From the NCBI GenBank assembly GCA_024275145.1, contig JAJRZR010000025.1, positions 1-60,884 on the forward strand: a DNA stretch of 60,884 nt. Direction: 5' to 3'. Position numbers and translations under genes: made by a program. Of this stretch, positions 37,595 through 48,969 are shown piece after piece; position 1 is the stretch's first letter, and every line of letters starts with the position of its first letter. This DNA comes from Deltaproteobacteria bacterium. GTDB lineage: Bacteria > Desulfobacterota > Dissulfuribacteria > Dissulfuribacterales > QOAL01. The notes under the pieces are model-generated. The model did no database searches, was not told where the DNA came from, and worked only from the letters and a program-made list of their open reading frames with translations.

Positions 37595-38065
37595 TGTAAT
37601 TTCCTGATTTATCTTAAAAATATATCTTGGCCATTAGATGCTGGCATAAATGGGTTGAAGGGCACTGATGCCCAGAAGAATCATGGCGAATTGAACGTTT
37701 CATATATTACACGAATCAATCCCTTGCAGCGATAGATCTGTATAAATTTCCCGTAATCCCTTTGGCCTCCGTATCATACCGTTTCCAGATATGAATTCGG
37801 ATCATGAGCCCGCAAGTCTTCAGAAGGTGCAAAGTCTATACCCTATGGGTGTGTAGTTCATTTCCAACAGTTTCAAGGGGCCTCCATGCAAGGCCAGGGG
37901 GTTTTGTATGTGTTTGCGATGATAACTAGTTGATATCATAGAATAAATAGTTGGTGGCATGGTGCTTGCTCTTTAGACTAAGCAGATAAAATAATGCCGG
38001 TGGCCGGTAGAATCGCAAAAAGGCAGACCTGACGAGGTCTTCAGAAATTGAAAGGAGTCTGAAAG
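37595..38065. other. Gene-free gap with a leader hairpin before the EF-hand gene
   Basis: This 471-nt gap is mostly AT-rich with no convincing frame. AGACCT (38025-38030) and AGGTCT (38035-38040) form a perfect small hairpin about 14 nt before the AAGGAG of the EF-hand gene and might affect its translation. A second short palindrome (ACCCTATGGGT) lies at about 37841-37851. I see no recognisable riboswitch. Confidence 0.35.
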
Positions 38066-38338
38066 ATGTCTATAAAAAAATACCTTATCGTAACTACCAT
38101 CTTTTTGCTCGCAGGCACGGGCATGGCCTGGTCTGGAGGGCAGCATCGGCCGGTTGATAACCTTCATAAGGATTTCACCATGCTTGATAAGAATAAAGAT
38201 GGCTTCATTAGCAAGGAAGAGGCCGTGCAAGACAAGGATCTGGGTTCCCAGTTTGAAAAGGCCGATTTAAACAAGGATGGCAAGTTGAGCATCGATGAAT
38301 TCGTGGCTGTAAGATCTGGGGAGAAGGAGACAAAATAG
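38066..38338 (+). CDS. Small secreted EF-hand calcium-binding protein
   Basis: Protein of 90 aa. It has a signal peptide of about 22 residues ending near AWS. The mature protein holds two EF-hand loops: DKNKDGFISKEE at about 40-51 and DLNKDGKLSIDE at about 67-78. Both have the expected Asp/Asn/Gly/Glu ligands, so calcium binding is likely. It resembles small periplasmic calmodulin-like proteins; the partner is unknown. AAGGAG lies about 9 nt upstream of the ATG. A GC-rich hairpin at 38359-38391 follows the gene but lacks a U-tract. Confidence 0.85.
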   Translation: MSIKKYLIVTTIFLLAGTGMAWSGGQHRPVDNLHKDFTMLDKNKDGFISKEEAVQDKDLGSQFEKADLNKDGKLSIDEFVAVRSGEKETK

Positions 38339-38535
38339 TTCAAACGACGTAACCAGGCAGGGGCGGCTTGCATCAAGTGCGGGTCGCCCCTGGTATTTCC
38401 ACGACGGACGTTATGGGTCGCACTGTTTCTCTGGACCTGATCCCTTTACATAGTCCCTGGTCTTGGTGACTGCTGCCTAGGACATGCAATGAAAACACGA
38501 TCCAGGTGAAAGATATATGTTTTCGAAGTAAATAG

Positions 38536-38567
38536 AAAGGCCTTCTGCCATGAAACAGAAGGCCTTT
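38536..38567 (-). terminator. Hairpin terminator downstream of the cytochrome gene
   Basis: AAAGGCCTTCTG (38536-38547) pairs perfectly with CAGAAGGCCTTT (38556-38567) around an 8-nt loop. On the minus strand a T-rich stretch (TTTCTATTTA) follows, so it should end the cytochrome transcript. It could also act weakly on the plus strand. Confidence 0.75.
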
Positions 38568-38614
38568 TCATCGTCTTTATCAAGGTTATAAGGGTGATTT
38601 CACCCCCTTTCTTT

Positions 38615-39712
38615 TTACTGGTCTTTGGTGGTGTGGCATACGTAACAACCACACGTGCTTGGACTGCCTGTTCCGGCATTGCATGTTGAATAATCCCACC
38701 TCAACATGTCGTTGTAGGGGGTTCCATGGGCCCTATGACAAGAAAGGCACATGACCTGATCTCCATCAGTAGTTCCTACAGCTACATACACGTTTGCATC
38801 GGGGCCTGTCATCGAGGCCAGACGGTCAGGATCCCTGGCAACCGGGGCAAAGGGTGAGTAGCCATTGCCATCATTGTAATTGTGGTATTCCTTCCCGGAA
38901 TCCGTGTCGGCCAGGGCAAGGTGGGTGGGGTGCAGGAACCAGGGATTGTGATTGTCGGCCACAACGGATCCGTTTGTATCCGTATAGTTTATGCCGTGAA
39001 ATTTGTAGTGGCAACCGGCACAGTAATTGCTCATGGAATTGTCATTGTTGCCATAGGGATTGTTACATCCCATATATTCGTTATGGTCACTACTGCTCCT
39101 GGTGTATTCCCAGTCATCGTCCTCGATGCCCTTTACACCCGTAAGGCTTGATCCATGATATTCTGAATTCAAGAATCTGTACCATCCTCCAGATTCTCCT
39201 ACCACTGGTGTTACTGTATCATCGGCGTGGTGTGCTGGCTTATGGCAACTCTCACAGCTTTCGATACGGTCATGGCACTTGGCGCATTGAACGCCCGATG
39301 CAGAATCCGGCTTACCAGGCGCCTGGGTCAGATATGGATCAGGTTGCATACCGGGTATGGTCAAGCAGTTATGGCCTTTGGTGGCATTGCCAGCCTGGAC
39401 CCAGTAAAAATTACCCGCAGCCAGGGTGTCAACCCCGTAGGTTGGTTCGGTTGTACTATTGACAAAGGGTATGGTACCGGTGGAACTTCCACCACCTATG
39501 TTGGTCCCTGTATGACAGGCGGCACACGGGTCACTGCCTACGTTTAAGAGATACTTGTTTGGACCGTTTACATCTACTGGTTGGCCATTTTGAGAATTGT
39601 GCATGGTGTGGCAGTTCACGCAGGGTCCGGATACCCTAGCATTTATGGGCAGACAGAGTCCTGCCAGAAAAACTGGAATGATGATCAATGAAAAACACAG
39701 CTGTCGAAACAT
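38615..39712 (-). CDS. Multihaem c-type cytochrome (seven CxxCH)
   Basis: Protein of 365 aa with a signal peptide (about 1-26). It has seven haem-binding CxxCH motifs: CVNCH, CAACH, CAKCH, CESCH, CAGCH, CLSCH and CYVCH, the last close to the C-terminus. Additional His residues (HH near the fourth motif, and several single ones) can serve as distal ligands. Periplasmic electron transfer is expected. The cytochrome class (c3-like, doubled-CxxCH or other) cannot be fixed by eye. It is monocistronic, with an AT-rich region upstream and a strong terminator downstream. Confidence 0.9.
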   Translation of the reverse strand: MFRQLCFSLIIIPVFLAGLCLPINARVSGPCVNCHTMHNSQNGQPVDVNGPNKYLLNVGSDPCAACHTGTNIGGGSSTGTIPFVNSTTEPTYGVDTLAAGNFYWVQAGNATKGHNCLTIPGMQPDPYLTQAPGKPDSASGVQCAKCHDRIESCESCHKPAHHADDTVTPVVGESGGWYRFLNSEYHGSSLTGVKGIEDDDWEYTRSSSDHNEYMGCNNPYGNNDNSMSNYCAGCHYKFHGINYTDTNGSVVADNHNPWFLHPTHLALADTDSGKEYHNYNDGNGYSPFAPVARDPDRLASMTGPDANVYVAVGTTDGDQVMCLSCHRAHGTPYNDMLRWDYSTCNAGTGSPSTCGCYVCHTTKDQ

Positions 39713-40233
39713 TTGTTTCCCCCCTGGTAAATGACCAAATCGCGTCCCTTTATTATTTTTATACCATATGCATTCTGAGTCAAGTTTTTTTGTACATTTT
39801 TACAAAAACGGTTTAAGGAAATGATAGAAAGTGCCGATAAAAAATGGCCTTACAGGTTGTAATACCGTTTCGGACAGCACTTAAAAAATTTAAGTCAGTG
39901 TTTTTTTGTATTTTAAAAAATCAGTAAATTTTTTTATTAAATTAGAGGTTGTTTTCGCTGAGCATGGTCTAAACCATCTAAACATACCTTGAAGAGGGCA
40001 AACAAGGAATGCTTCCATCCTGGCGTGGTTGGTTGTATGTTGAGGTTCTTAGAAAGACTCCATGTATTCTGTTTCCTCCAAGTATCTGTATGCAGTCACA
40101 GGGTATGTATCTGCTGCGTTGCCAGGCACTTGAAGTAAAGGGATGGGATCACGTTCTGTGCCCTCTGCCTTGTATGCACAATACCCTGTGCCGTATAGAC
40201 AAAAGTTGAAGACACACCCTCAGAGGTTTCACG
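39713..40233. other. AT-rich gene-free region between cytochrome and SurA-like genes
   Basis: This is a 521-nt divergent gap, very AT-rich between 39740 and 39960 with several runs of six to eight T. A possible promoter for the cytochrome gene (TTGACT on the minus strand near 39781, with TATAAA further downstream) has poor spacing. The right half is of normal composition but has no convincing gene. Confidence 0.4.
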
Positions 40234-41835
40234 ATGTATGATAGGAAAGGCTTTGTTTTAATATGCTTGATGATGGTCTTGAGCCTTTTTCTTACGGCTC
40301 GGGCCATGTCTTGGCCCTGGGCAGACAGGGTACTGGTCACGATAAATGGTCAGAATTACAGCGCCGATGACTTTAGGCACTGGTGGTCGAATTGGAAGGA
40401 TAAGGATAGCCGGTTGCCCCAGTCCCCTAGACCCTTTGTGGATTGGTTCCTTCTGGTCCAGGAGGCAAATCGTATGGAATTGTATACGGACCCGGACTAC
40501 CGTCACAAGGTTATGACCTTCTTGAAATCAAGGGCGCTCATGATGCTGAAGGGGGAAGAGGTGGATTCCAAGGTAAGAATAACAGAAGATAGGCTAAGGG
40601 CTGTCTACCATCATGATTATTCCCCGAGGCGGCTTCTAGGTATTTTCTATTTCAGGGACAAGGGAGAGGCAGAAAGGATGTGCCGGAAGTGGACTGGTAA
40701 GAGCTACCATGATACGGCACAGGACAGGCAGAAAGGAATCTCCAGTGAAAGGCGCTGGTTGAGGCCGATTGCACTGCCGGCCACCTGGAAGGCCGCATTA
40801 AAGGGCCTTGAGCCCGGCCATGTCACTGATCCCTTTAAATGGGAAAAGACGTATATGTGTCTTTCATTAATTGAAGAGAAAGGCCCTGAAGATGTTGATT
40901 ACAGGAGGGTAAAGGGGGATATCAGGCAAAGGCTGCGTAAAAGGGAGGAGACAAGGCTTACCGCGGAACTGGTTACGAGGTTGCGAGAAAAGTACCACGT
41001 GAAGGTGAACAAGGACCTGCTCGATGCCATTGATCCTCTGCACGTGCCCGAAGGGATGATGGGCAGGCCCCTTATAATCACCGACAAGGGTAATGTTTCG
41101 GTCGGATTCTTCGTAAGGCAGGTAAACAGGGAAATCAAGGCGAACAGGGGGCTGGCCTCATCCAAAAAGGGCATAGAGAGGATAAAAACCGGCCTGCTGG
41201 AAGATATGATTTCCCAGACATTGATCTCTTGGGAATCCCTGGACAGGCATTACGAGAGGCGGCCTCCTTTTAAGTGGGTTTATAGGTATTACTGTCAGCA
41301 CAGGTTGATAAGGTCCTTGGAAGACAGGCTTTTTAAGCCCAAGATAGAGGTCTCCAGTAAGGATGTTAAGCGGTATTATCTTGGCCACCTCCAGGATTTT
41401 ACCAGACCTGGCACAGTAAGCCTTGCCCTTGTCAAGGCCGACTCGAAACAAATTGCCGGTCTATGGAAGGAGGTTTCCCTTGGTGCCGATCTGTTAAAGG
41501 TCGCCCGGGCACGTTCTCTGGATTATGTGCCTGTACACAATGTGCCTGTAAACCGGCTTCCGTTGGCGATAAGAAAAGAGATCGAACAACTTTCTCAGGG
41601 AGAAACCAGCCATCCATTTAAAATGGATGGTGAGATGGCCGTGCTCAAGCTGTTGAGGCGGAGCCCTGCCAGGCCGTTTCCCCTGGTGACGGTCCGGGAA
41701 AAGATCCGTCGGCGTTTGGTGGACGAGAGGCTCAGTGCTCTGAAGGCGGACTACCTTAAAAGATTGAGGGAAAGATCCAAAATAAAGGTCAACCACCGGA
41801 TATGGAGAAAGCTCCAGAGCGAATTAACCGCATGA
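40234..41835 (+). CDS. SurA/PpiC-like periplasmic folding factor
   Basis: Protein of 533 aa. A signal peptide or single N-terminal helix (about 6-24) is followed by a SurA-N-like helical region (RVLVTINGQNYSADDFRHWW). Two parvulin-like segments follow: about 130-230 (RRLLGIFYFRDKGEAE, LKGLEPGHVTDPFKW) and about 385-490 (RPGTVSLALVKADS, LSQGETSHPFKMDG). Both are divergent from active PPIases, so chaperone use without isomerase activity is possible. It overlaps the lipoprotein gene downstream by 4 nt (ATGA), so the two are coupled. Confidence 0.7.
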   Translation: MYDRKGFVLICLMMVLSLFLTARAMSWPWADRVLVTINGQNYSADDFRHWWSNWKDKDSRLPQSPRPFVDWFLLVQEANRMELYTDPDYRHKVMTFLKSRALMMLKGEEVDSKVRITEDRLRAVYHHDYSPRRLLGIFYFRDKGEAERMCRKWTGKSYHDTAQDRQKGISSERRWLRPIALPATWKAALKGLEPGHVTDPFKWEKTYMCLSLIEEKGPEDVDYRRVKGDIRQRLRKREETRLTAELVTRLREKYHVKVNKDLLDAIDPLHVPEGMMGRPLIITDKGNVSVGFFVRQVNREIKANRGLASSKKGIERIKTGLLEDMISQTLISWESLDRHYERRPPFKWVYRYYCQHRLIRSLEDRLFKPKIEVSSKDVKRYYLGHLQDFTRPGTVSLALVKADSKQIAGLWKEVSLGADLLKVARARSLDYVPVHNVPVNRLPLAIRKEIEQLSQGETSHPFKMDGEMAVLKLLRRSPARPFPLVTVREKIRRRLVDERLSALKADYLKRLRERSKIKVNHRIWRKLQSELTA

Positions 41836-42695
41836 AAGGCAGGCTCGCCCACCTTTTTCTTGCTGTCGCGTTGTCTGGCCTGCTTTTCCTTGCTGGATGC
41901 GTTGGCATGCATAGGCCTGTGCCAGGGCCTGGATATCTGCCGTATCCTACCAGGGCCAAGGGGCTTGATGCCCTGAAACAAATCTCCAAGGATATATCCC
42001 ATCTAAATGCCGATGCCAGGTTGAGGCTTACAGTAGGCGGCAAGAAACAGCCCGGCATGAGGTGCAGGATATATTACGTCCTGCGGGATGGGCATGAATT
42101 CATACGCGCAAGCGGCCTTGGCCCCTTTGGCCTGATTCTCTTCGATTGTCTGGTAACGGACAGAGAGATATTTTTGTATCTGCCCTCAAGGCAGGTAGTC
42201 TACACGGCGGGTACAGGTGATAGGTTGGGAAATCGTCTCAGAATGGACAAGATTATAAAGGTGGCCTCCCTGGTGCTGAATCCATGGCTTGTTGCCGCTG
42301 TTGGGCCAGCCACGCAGATTCCTTGCCAAGACATTATCCTCCCTGCACAAAAGGCCATGGTCCATAGGATATGTGGAGCCGTGCAAGAAGGATGCATGTG
42401 CCTTAATTTTCACCCCTTTCATGGAGTTGGGTACGCCGTTTTTGGTAAACGGAGCCTTGATCCCCTACTCCTGGATACACTGGATTTTGACGTCATCTAT
42501 CACAACGATCCTGCCAGGGGAGGAAAAATCATCCCTTACCCCCTGGGAGCCTCCATAGGTTTTAAAGATATGGCATTGGCCATTGAGATAAAATTTACAC
42601 GTGTAAGCCTTGACAAGGCGGTTGCAGAGAACGAATTATTTGACAAGAGGATCTTTTCTTCCATGCCTATGCGGCCATTGGAAACCCTTTTGTGA
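41832..42695 (+). CDS. Outer-membrane lipoprotein, LolB/DUF4292-like
   Basis: Protein of 287 aa from the ATG at 41832, which overlaps the preceding stop. The lipoprotein signal ends in LFLAGC. The mature region starts with a helix (ALKQISKDISHLNADARLRL), followed by alternating beta strands (RIYYVLRDGHEFIRASG, FDCLVTDREIFLYLP, KIIPYPLGASI). This is reminiscent of LolA/LolB-fold proteins such as DUF4292. The assignment rests on pattern only. It is coupled to the SurA-like gene, which suggests outer-membrane biogenesis. Confidence 0.6.
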   Translation: MKGRLAHLFLAVALSGLLFLAGCVGMHRPVPGPGYLPYPTRAKGLDALKQISKDISHLNADARLRLTVGGKKQPGMRCRIYYVLRDGHEFIRASGLGPFGLILFDCLVTDREIFLYLPSRQVVYTAGTGDRLGNRLRMDKIIKVASLVLNPWLVAAVGPATQIPCQDIILPAQKAMVHRICGAVQEGCMCLNFHPFHGVGYAVFGKRSLDPLLLDTLDFDVIYHNDPARGGKIIPYPLGASIGFKDMALAIEIKFTRVSLDKAVAENELFDKRIFSSMPMRPLETLL

Positions 42696-42727
42696 TCTTT
42701 TGACAACTGTATGTGAGGAGGAACGAC

Positions 42728-43069
42728 ATGAACATCTTGCTTATCGGGTGTGGGGCCTATATGGATCAGGGTTACGGTTGCCCTGGTGAATATAAGTGCC
42801 TGAACGCAGTGCGGGAAAAAAATGGTATGTTTTCCGGGTACGAAGATCCCAGGGTGGTAGGTTTCCTTAGATGCAAGTGCCCCGGCAGGGCCACTATTGC
42901 CAATATCGGGATGGTCAAAAAGAACGTTCACATCGACGCGGTGCATCTGAGTAACTGTATGGTAAAGGCCCAGCCCATGTGCAAGAACCACGATTTTGAC
43001 AAATTTAAGGAAATGGTCGAATCAAAGTTCGGGGTAAAATGTGTACTGGGCACCCATGCCTATGATTGA
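42728..43069 (+). CDS. CGGC-domain protein
   Basis: Protein of 113 aa. It begins MNILLIGCGAYMDQGYGCPG and has many Cys residues (about ten), with RCKCPGRAT, HLSNCMVKAQPMC and a closing KCVLGTHAYD. This spacing fits the small CGGC domain family, thought to bind metal; the function is not known. A strong GAGGAGG precedes the ATG at 42728. It lies 32 nt after the lipoprotein gene and may belong to that transcript. Confidence 0.75.
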   Translation: MNILLIGCGAYMDQGYGCPGEYKCLNAVREKNGMFSGYEDPRVVGFLRCKCPGRATIANIGMVKKNVHIDAVHLSNCMVKAQPMCKNHDFDKFKEMVESKFGVKCVLGTHAYD

Positions 43070-43163
43070 TCCATGAGTCCGACAGCCTTGTTTGGTGACC
43101 GGTCACAGGGTTAGGCAGGCGGTTTTTTCCTAGGATCCCTGTTCTTGTTTAGGAGGTGGTGCC

Positions 43164-43859
43164 ATGGCCGCCAAATTGTTCGAAATAAAAGAATTAAGAA
43201 ACAAAAAGTTTGTATTTGAAGACAGGGTGGATGCCGCTCAATGGCTTGCAAGGATCCTGTTACCCCGTTACGACAAGGCGAGCGATACGGTGGTCTTTGG
43301 CATTCCGTCTGGTGGCGTCCCTGTCGCCGTGGAGATTGTAGAGGCGCTGAACCTGCCCTTTGATCTTATCATAGTAAGGAAGATACCGGTTCCTGGAAAC
43401 ACTGAAGCAGGCTTTGGAGCGGTAACCCTGGACGGGCGTGTAATCATAAATCAAGATCTGGTGACCTATCTCCATCTTTCCCCCGATGTGATCGAGCGTC
43501 AAATTGCATCGGTCCGGGCCGAGCTTGAGGAGAGAAACCATATATTTAGACAGGACCGGCCCCTGCCTGACATGTCAGGCAAGACCGCTATATTGGTGGA
43601 CGATGGTCTGGCATCGGGTTTTACCATGCTGGCGTGTGTGGAAACCGTGGAAAGGCTTGGTGCCAGTAAGAAGGTGGTGGCCGCGCCCACGGCATCAGAG
43701 GCTGCCTTGGGTCGAATTGGTAAAAGGGTAGACGAGATCTTCTGCCCCAATATAAGAACCGGCCCCTATTACGCGGTCGCCGAGGCCTACAGGCATTGGC
43801 ACGATTTGAACAGGCAAGAGGTCCTGAGCCTGCTTGAATCCGCAGGTTTTATTCAATAG
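43164..43859 (+). CDS. Type I phosphoribosyltransferase-domain protein
   Basis: Protein of 231 aa. The PRPP-binding motif is TAILVDDGLASGFTM (about 144-158). VFGIPSGGVPVAVEIVEAL and FDLIIVRKIPVPGNTEAGFGA are typical of the group often found beside stress or hydrolase genes. The base substrate is unknown. It has a clear TAGGAGG ribosome site about 11 nt upstream of the ATG. It is followed by a convergent Usp gene. Confidence 0.85.
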   Translation: MAAKLFEIKELRNKKFVFEDRVDAAQWLARILLPRYDKASDTVVFGIPSGGVPVAVEIVEALNLPFDLIIVRKIPVPGNTEAGFGAVTLDGRVIINQDLVTYLHLSPDVIERQIASVRAELEERNHIFRQDRPLPDMSGKTAILVDDGLASGFTMLACVETVERLGASKKVVAAPTASEAALGRIGKRVDEIFCPNIRTGPYYAVAEAYRHWHDLNRQEVLSLLESAGFIQ

Positions 43860-43922
43860 GGTTGGGATGATATCTGCCTTCCGGCAGGTCCTGGTAAACA
43901 GCGTTGAGGGTTTTTCCCCTGA

Positions 43923-44375
43923 TCAGTTTCCTGCAACCAGTACCGGGATCCTGGCAAATTCAATGATCCTTTCTGCCACGCTTCCAAGAAGTATTCGGCT
44001 GACCCCTCTCTTACCCAGTTTTCCAATAACTATCAGGTCCGCGTCCCAATCCCCGGTCTCACCCAGTATCACCTCGTGGGGCGATCCTTCTTTCAATACC
44101 GTAGAGACAGGGACACCGGCCTTTCTGACCTGGCTGGCCATGTCGTTTAAAAAGGCATGACCACTTTCTTTCAGATTCTCCCGCACCTTTTCAAACGGTT
44201 CCTGGCTGAATTTGCACAACTGGTGCAACACAACCGTATCCGCTACGTGGACGAGACGAATCTCAGAATCGTGGATCATGGCCATTTTCTCCGCCAGTTC
44301 AACGGCTTTCATACTGAACCTGGAGCCATCGACTGGTACTAGGATCCTGGAAAACAGACCGTTACCATGTCTCAT
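43923..44375 (-). CDS. Universal stress protein (UspA family)
   Basis: Protein of 150 aa. It begins FSRILVPVDGSRFSMKAVELA and ends with the nucleotide-binding signature G-2x-G-9x-G-S (GKLGKRGVSRILLGSVAE), followed by RIPVLVAGN. It is therefore the ATP-binding type of Usp. Its role in stress tolerance is not defined. It lies downstream of the ATPase operon on the same strand, after a 76-nt gap, and could be co-transcribed. Confidence 0.9.
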   Translation of the reverse strand: MRHGNGLFSRILVPVDGSRFSMKAVELAEKMAMIHDSEIRLVHVADTVVLHQLCKFSQEPFEKVRENLKESGHAFLNDMASQVRKAGVPVSTVLKEGSPHEVILGETGDWDADLIVIGKLGKRGVSRILLGSVAERIIEFARIPVLVAGN

Positions 44376-45031
44376 GCGAAGGATTCTCCTTTTCTATCCC
44401 CCTTATCGAAGATGCCTGTTCCGAAAGGGATACGGCGGCAAGTGTATGAACCTATGAAAATTTGCCAGGCATTTTGCGTCTCATGCATTTTAGTTGAAAC
44501 AGTGCCTCCCGTTCCTTCTCCTCAAGGGTCTCTTCCATGGCCTTGACCGTGATACGGTATGATGGCACGTATATGTGTTCAAGCGCGTTGATCCTCTTGA
44601 GTGTCTTTTTCAGCTCGGCCATCAGGCGTTTGACCCCCACCTCCAGTTCCGCAAGTTCTGCCAGGGTTTCCAACGCCCTGTGGATGTCCTCGGCCGTTGC
44701 GTCCATGGACTTGCCGGTACCGAAAAGACCGTATCCGGGCCTGTGCGGAGGAAGTTCCATCTCTACGAGGGGTAGGATTACACCCATGAGTGTCCTTTCC
44801 TTGATCTCTATATCCTCTCCTGCCTTCACGCCCAGCCCTGCGGCTTCAACCGTTGCCCGACCAAAGTCAAGTATGGCATCCTCCAGATGGGCGTAGGCGG
44901 CTGTAAGGGCCTTGTTTACCTCCTCCCTTACATAGTCGGCCTTGGAAGCCAGCAGGTTGATCTGGCTTATGAGGATTTCCTTCTTCTGGTCCAGCAACTC
45001 AAGGCCGTCCCTGGCAAGGTCAAGTTCTTCC

Positions 45032-46497
<1,466 letters not shown>

Positions 46498-46498
<1 letters not shown>

Positions 46499-48345
46499 TA
46501 GGCCGCTCCCGTAGTGAATGTCGTGTACGATTTACTCGCCTGTTTTTTGAGAATTTTTTCTATTTCTTGATCTATCCGGGATTCCAGGTCCTTGAATGGC
46601 CCAGGATCGTCCCCTTTATAGACGAATTTCATACGGTGAATCTCGCTAACCACTGGAAGCTCCATTGCCTTGTACAGTGGGACCCTAGCCTCGATAATAT
46701 CCTTGAGTCTGCGGATAAAATGCATGATGGTTTCAAGCATGAGGTATTGTTTTTCCGGATTGGCATAGGTGTCTATCGGGTCGAAGGCACTTTGTTGGAG
46801 AAAGTCGTCCTTTATCAGCCTTGCAGATTCAATTATCCTCTTCTGGTCATCGGGCAGTGCCTCTTCACCAAGAAGTTTTACGATGTTTTGCAGTTTTGCG
46901 TCCTCCTGAAGTATTTCCATGGCCTCGCTCCTCAGGCCCTTCCATTCCCCCCCAACCCGCTTTCCCCACCATTGTTCAACCCTCGAGACATAGGCTGAGT
47001 AGCTCTGGAGATAATTTATTGCCGGAAAATACCTGGCGCTGGCCAGTTCCTTGTCCAGTGCCCAGAAGCACTGAACGAAACGCTTGGTATGCATGGTTAC
47101 GGGCTCGGAAAAATCCCCACCCGGAGGCGAAACTGCGCCAATCAGGGTGACCGAACCCCTGTGGTCACCCAGGGTCGTCACCTGTCCACCCCTTTCGTAG
47201 AATGCAGCCAGCCTGCTGGCAAGATAGGCAGGGAATCCCTCTTCTGCTGGCATCTCTTCAAGGCGGCCGGATATCTCCCTGAGTGCTTCGGCCCATCTGG
47301 AAGTCGAGTCCGCCATTAGTGCCACGTCGTATCCCATATCCCTGTAATATTCTGCAATAGTGATCCCGGTATATATGCTTGCCTCCCTGGCAGCCACCGG
47401 CATGTCCGAGGTGTTCGCTATGAGGATGGTCCTTTCGATCAGTGGGCGTTGGGTCCGTGGGTCCAGAAGCTGGGGAAAATCCACCAGGACTCCGGTCATT
47501 TCATTGCCCCTTTCACCACAGCCTATGTAGACTATGATGTCGGCATCGGCCCATTTTGAGAGTTGGTGCTGGGTAACGGTTTTCCCTGTACCGAAGCCGC
47601 CTGGTATCGCGGCAGTTCCCCCCTTTGCCAACGGGAAAAAGGTGTCTATGACCCTCTGCCCGGTTATGAGCGGTTCCGATGGCATCAATCGTTCCTTGTA
47701 TGGGCGGAGTTTCCTGACCGGCCATCGGTGATAGAGTTTGATCCTGTAGGTCTGTCCCTGGTGGGATTCTATCTCTGCTATTACATCATCCAACGTGTAA
47801 CTGCCGCCATTTGCAATCCATTTGAGCCTGCCTTTTACCTCCACAGGGACAAGGATAAAGTGATCCACTCCCTTGGATTCCGGGACCTTGCCAAGCCTTT
47901 GGCCCGGGCTGACATCGTCTCCGGCCTTCAATATGGGTTCAAAGGACCATACCTTTTCCCTGGGAAGGGCTGTACCGATCTTTCCTCGGTGGATAAAATC
48001 ACCCCATCTTTCCCGGAGTACCTTGAGGGGCCTTTGAATCCCGTCAAATATCTCACCAACGAGGCCCGGACCGAGCTCCACGAAGAGCGGAAGTCCCTGG
48101 CCAAAAATCGGGGTTCCTGGTTGGATACCGGTTGTATCTTCGTACACCTGTATCGTGGCGATCCCCTTTTCAAGGCCGATGACCTCACCCGCAAGTCTTT
48201 CTTCGCCTACCTCCACCATTTCATTCATGGAAAATTTTTCTGCAGGCACGGCTTTCACCACAGGGCCGCTTACAAGAACAATCCTTGCGATCCCCTCCCG
48301 TTTCTTTGATTTGCCTCCCGGTGTACCGGATTCATCCGTTTTCAC
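46498..48345 (-). CDS. atpA: A/V-type ATPase catalytic subunit A
   Basis: Protein of 615 aa. The catalytic P-loop is [17 protein letters not shown], with [12 protein letters not shown] and [21 protein letters not shown] following. The bulge (non-homologous) domain between about 115 and 190 is present, so this is an A/V type and not an F type. The start is the GTG at 48345, supported by AGGAG about 10 nt upstream; the frame is open upstream to 48483, which overlaps subunit E. It overlaps E by 14 nt. Confidence 0.95.
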
Positions 48346-48955
48346 TGGTAACGATCTCCTGTGAAAGAATCTTGCGCAGAAAGGGTTCACTCCTTTCAAG
48401 GAGGACGTCAAAGTAAAAATCGACAAAGATACGTCTATCCTTGCTGAAGGCGAGGCATCCTCCTGAGATATCCGCTGGTTCATCCAACAACATTACGTTT
48501 TTTCCAGATTCTCTTGAAAGTTCAAGCAGTGTTTCCATGGAAAAGACGGCCATGTCTTCCCGCCTCACCTGGACCCAGCAATCGTCTGTGGGTAGGGCAG
48601 CCACGGCACGTAAGGTTAGCAATTTCAGTATGTTGGTGTAGTCATGGGTCTGTCTAAGGGCCAAAAGTCTTTTCCTGCCTTCCCTGAACAATTCCTCAAG
48701 GATTTCCTGCCTGGCAGCCATTACCTGTTGCTTGGCCTTGAGTTCTGCCCCATCTATTATTCGTCTGGCCTCCTGATACGCCTTCTGCCTATTCAGTGCA
48801 AGCTGGCGTTCAAGGTTTCGCGCCGTGGTTTCCCTGGCCTGTTCCAGGATCCTTTCGGCCTCGGACCTTGCCTTCGAGAGGATATCCCTAGCCTCGCTCT
48901 GTCCCTCTTTCCTTATGGCCCGGCAAAGCATTGCTGTCTGGTCTGGAAGTGGCAT
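48332..48955 (-). CDS. atpE: A/V-type ATPase subunit E (peripheral stalk)
   Basis: Protein of 207 aa. The N-terminal half is a long charged helix (EARDILSKARSEAERILEQA) that would pair with the G/H subunit. The C-terminal half is mixed alpha/beta, ending near DVLLERSEPFLRKIL. The length and operon position fit subunit E, although sequence conservation in this family is low. Confidence 0.85.
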   Translation of the reverse strand: MPLPDQTAMLCRAIRKEGQSEARDILSKARSEAERILEQARETTARNLERQLALNRQKAYQEARRIIDGAELKAKQQVMAARQEILEELFREGRKRLLALRQTHDYTNILKLLTLRAVAALPTDDCWVQVRREDMAVFSMETLLELSRESGKNVMLLDEPADISGGCLAFSKDRRIFVDFYFDVLLERSEPFLRKILSQEIVTSENG

Positions 48956-48969
48956 CCTGAAACGATCTC

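Noticed and set aside
37981-38065. Possible c-di-GMP or other riboswitch before the EF-hand gene
   Set aside because: Only a small 6-bp hairpin is evident; the conserved core sequences of GEMM-type riboswitches are absent.
40009-40209. Plus-strand frame of 66 codons before the SurA-like gene
   Set aside because: No Shine-Dalgarno sequence and no signal peptide or domain; Cys-rich appearance is probably chance.
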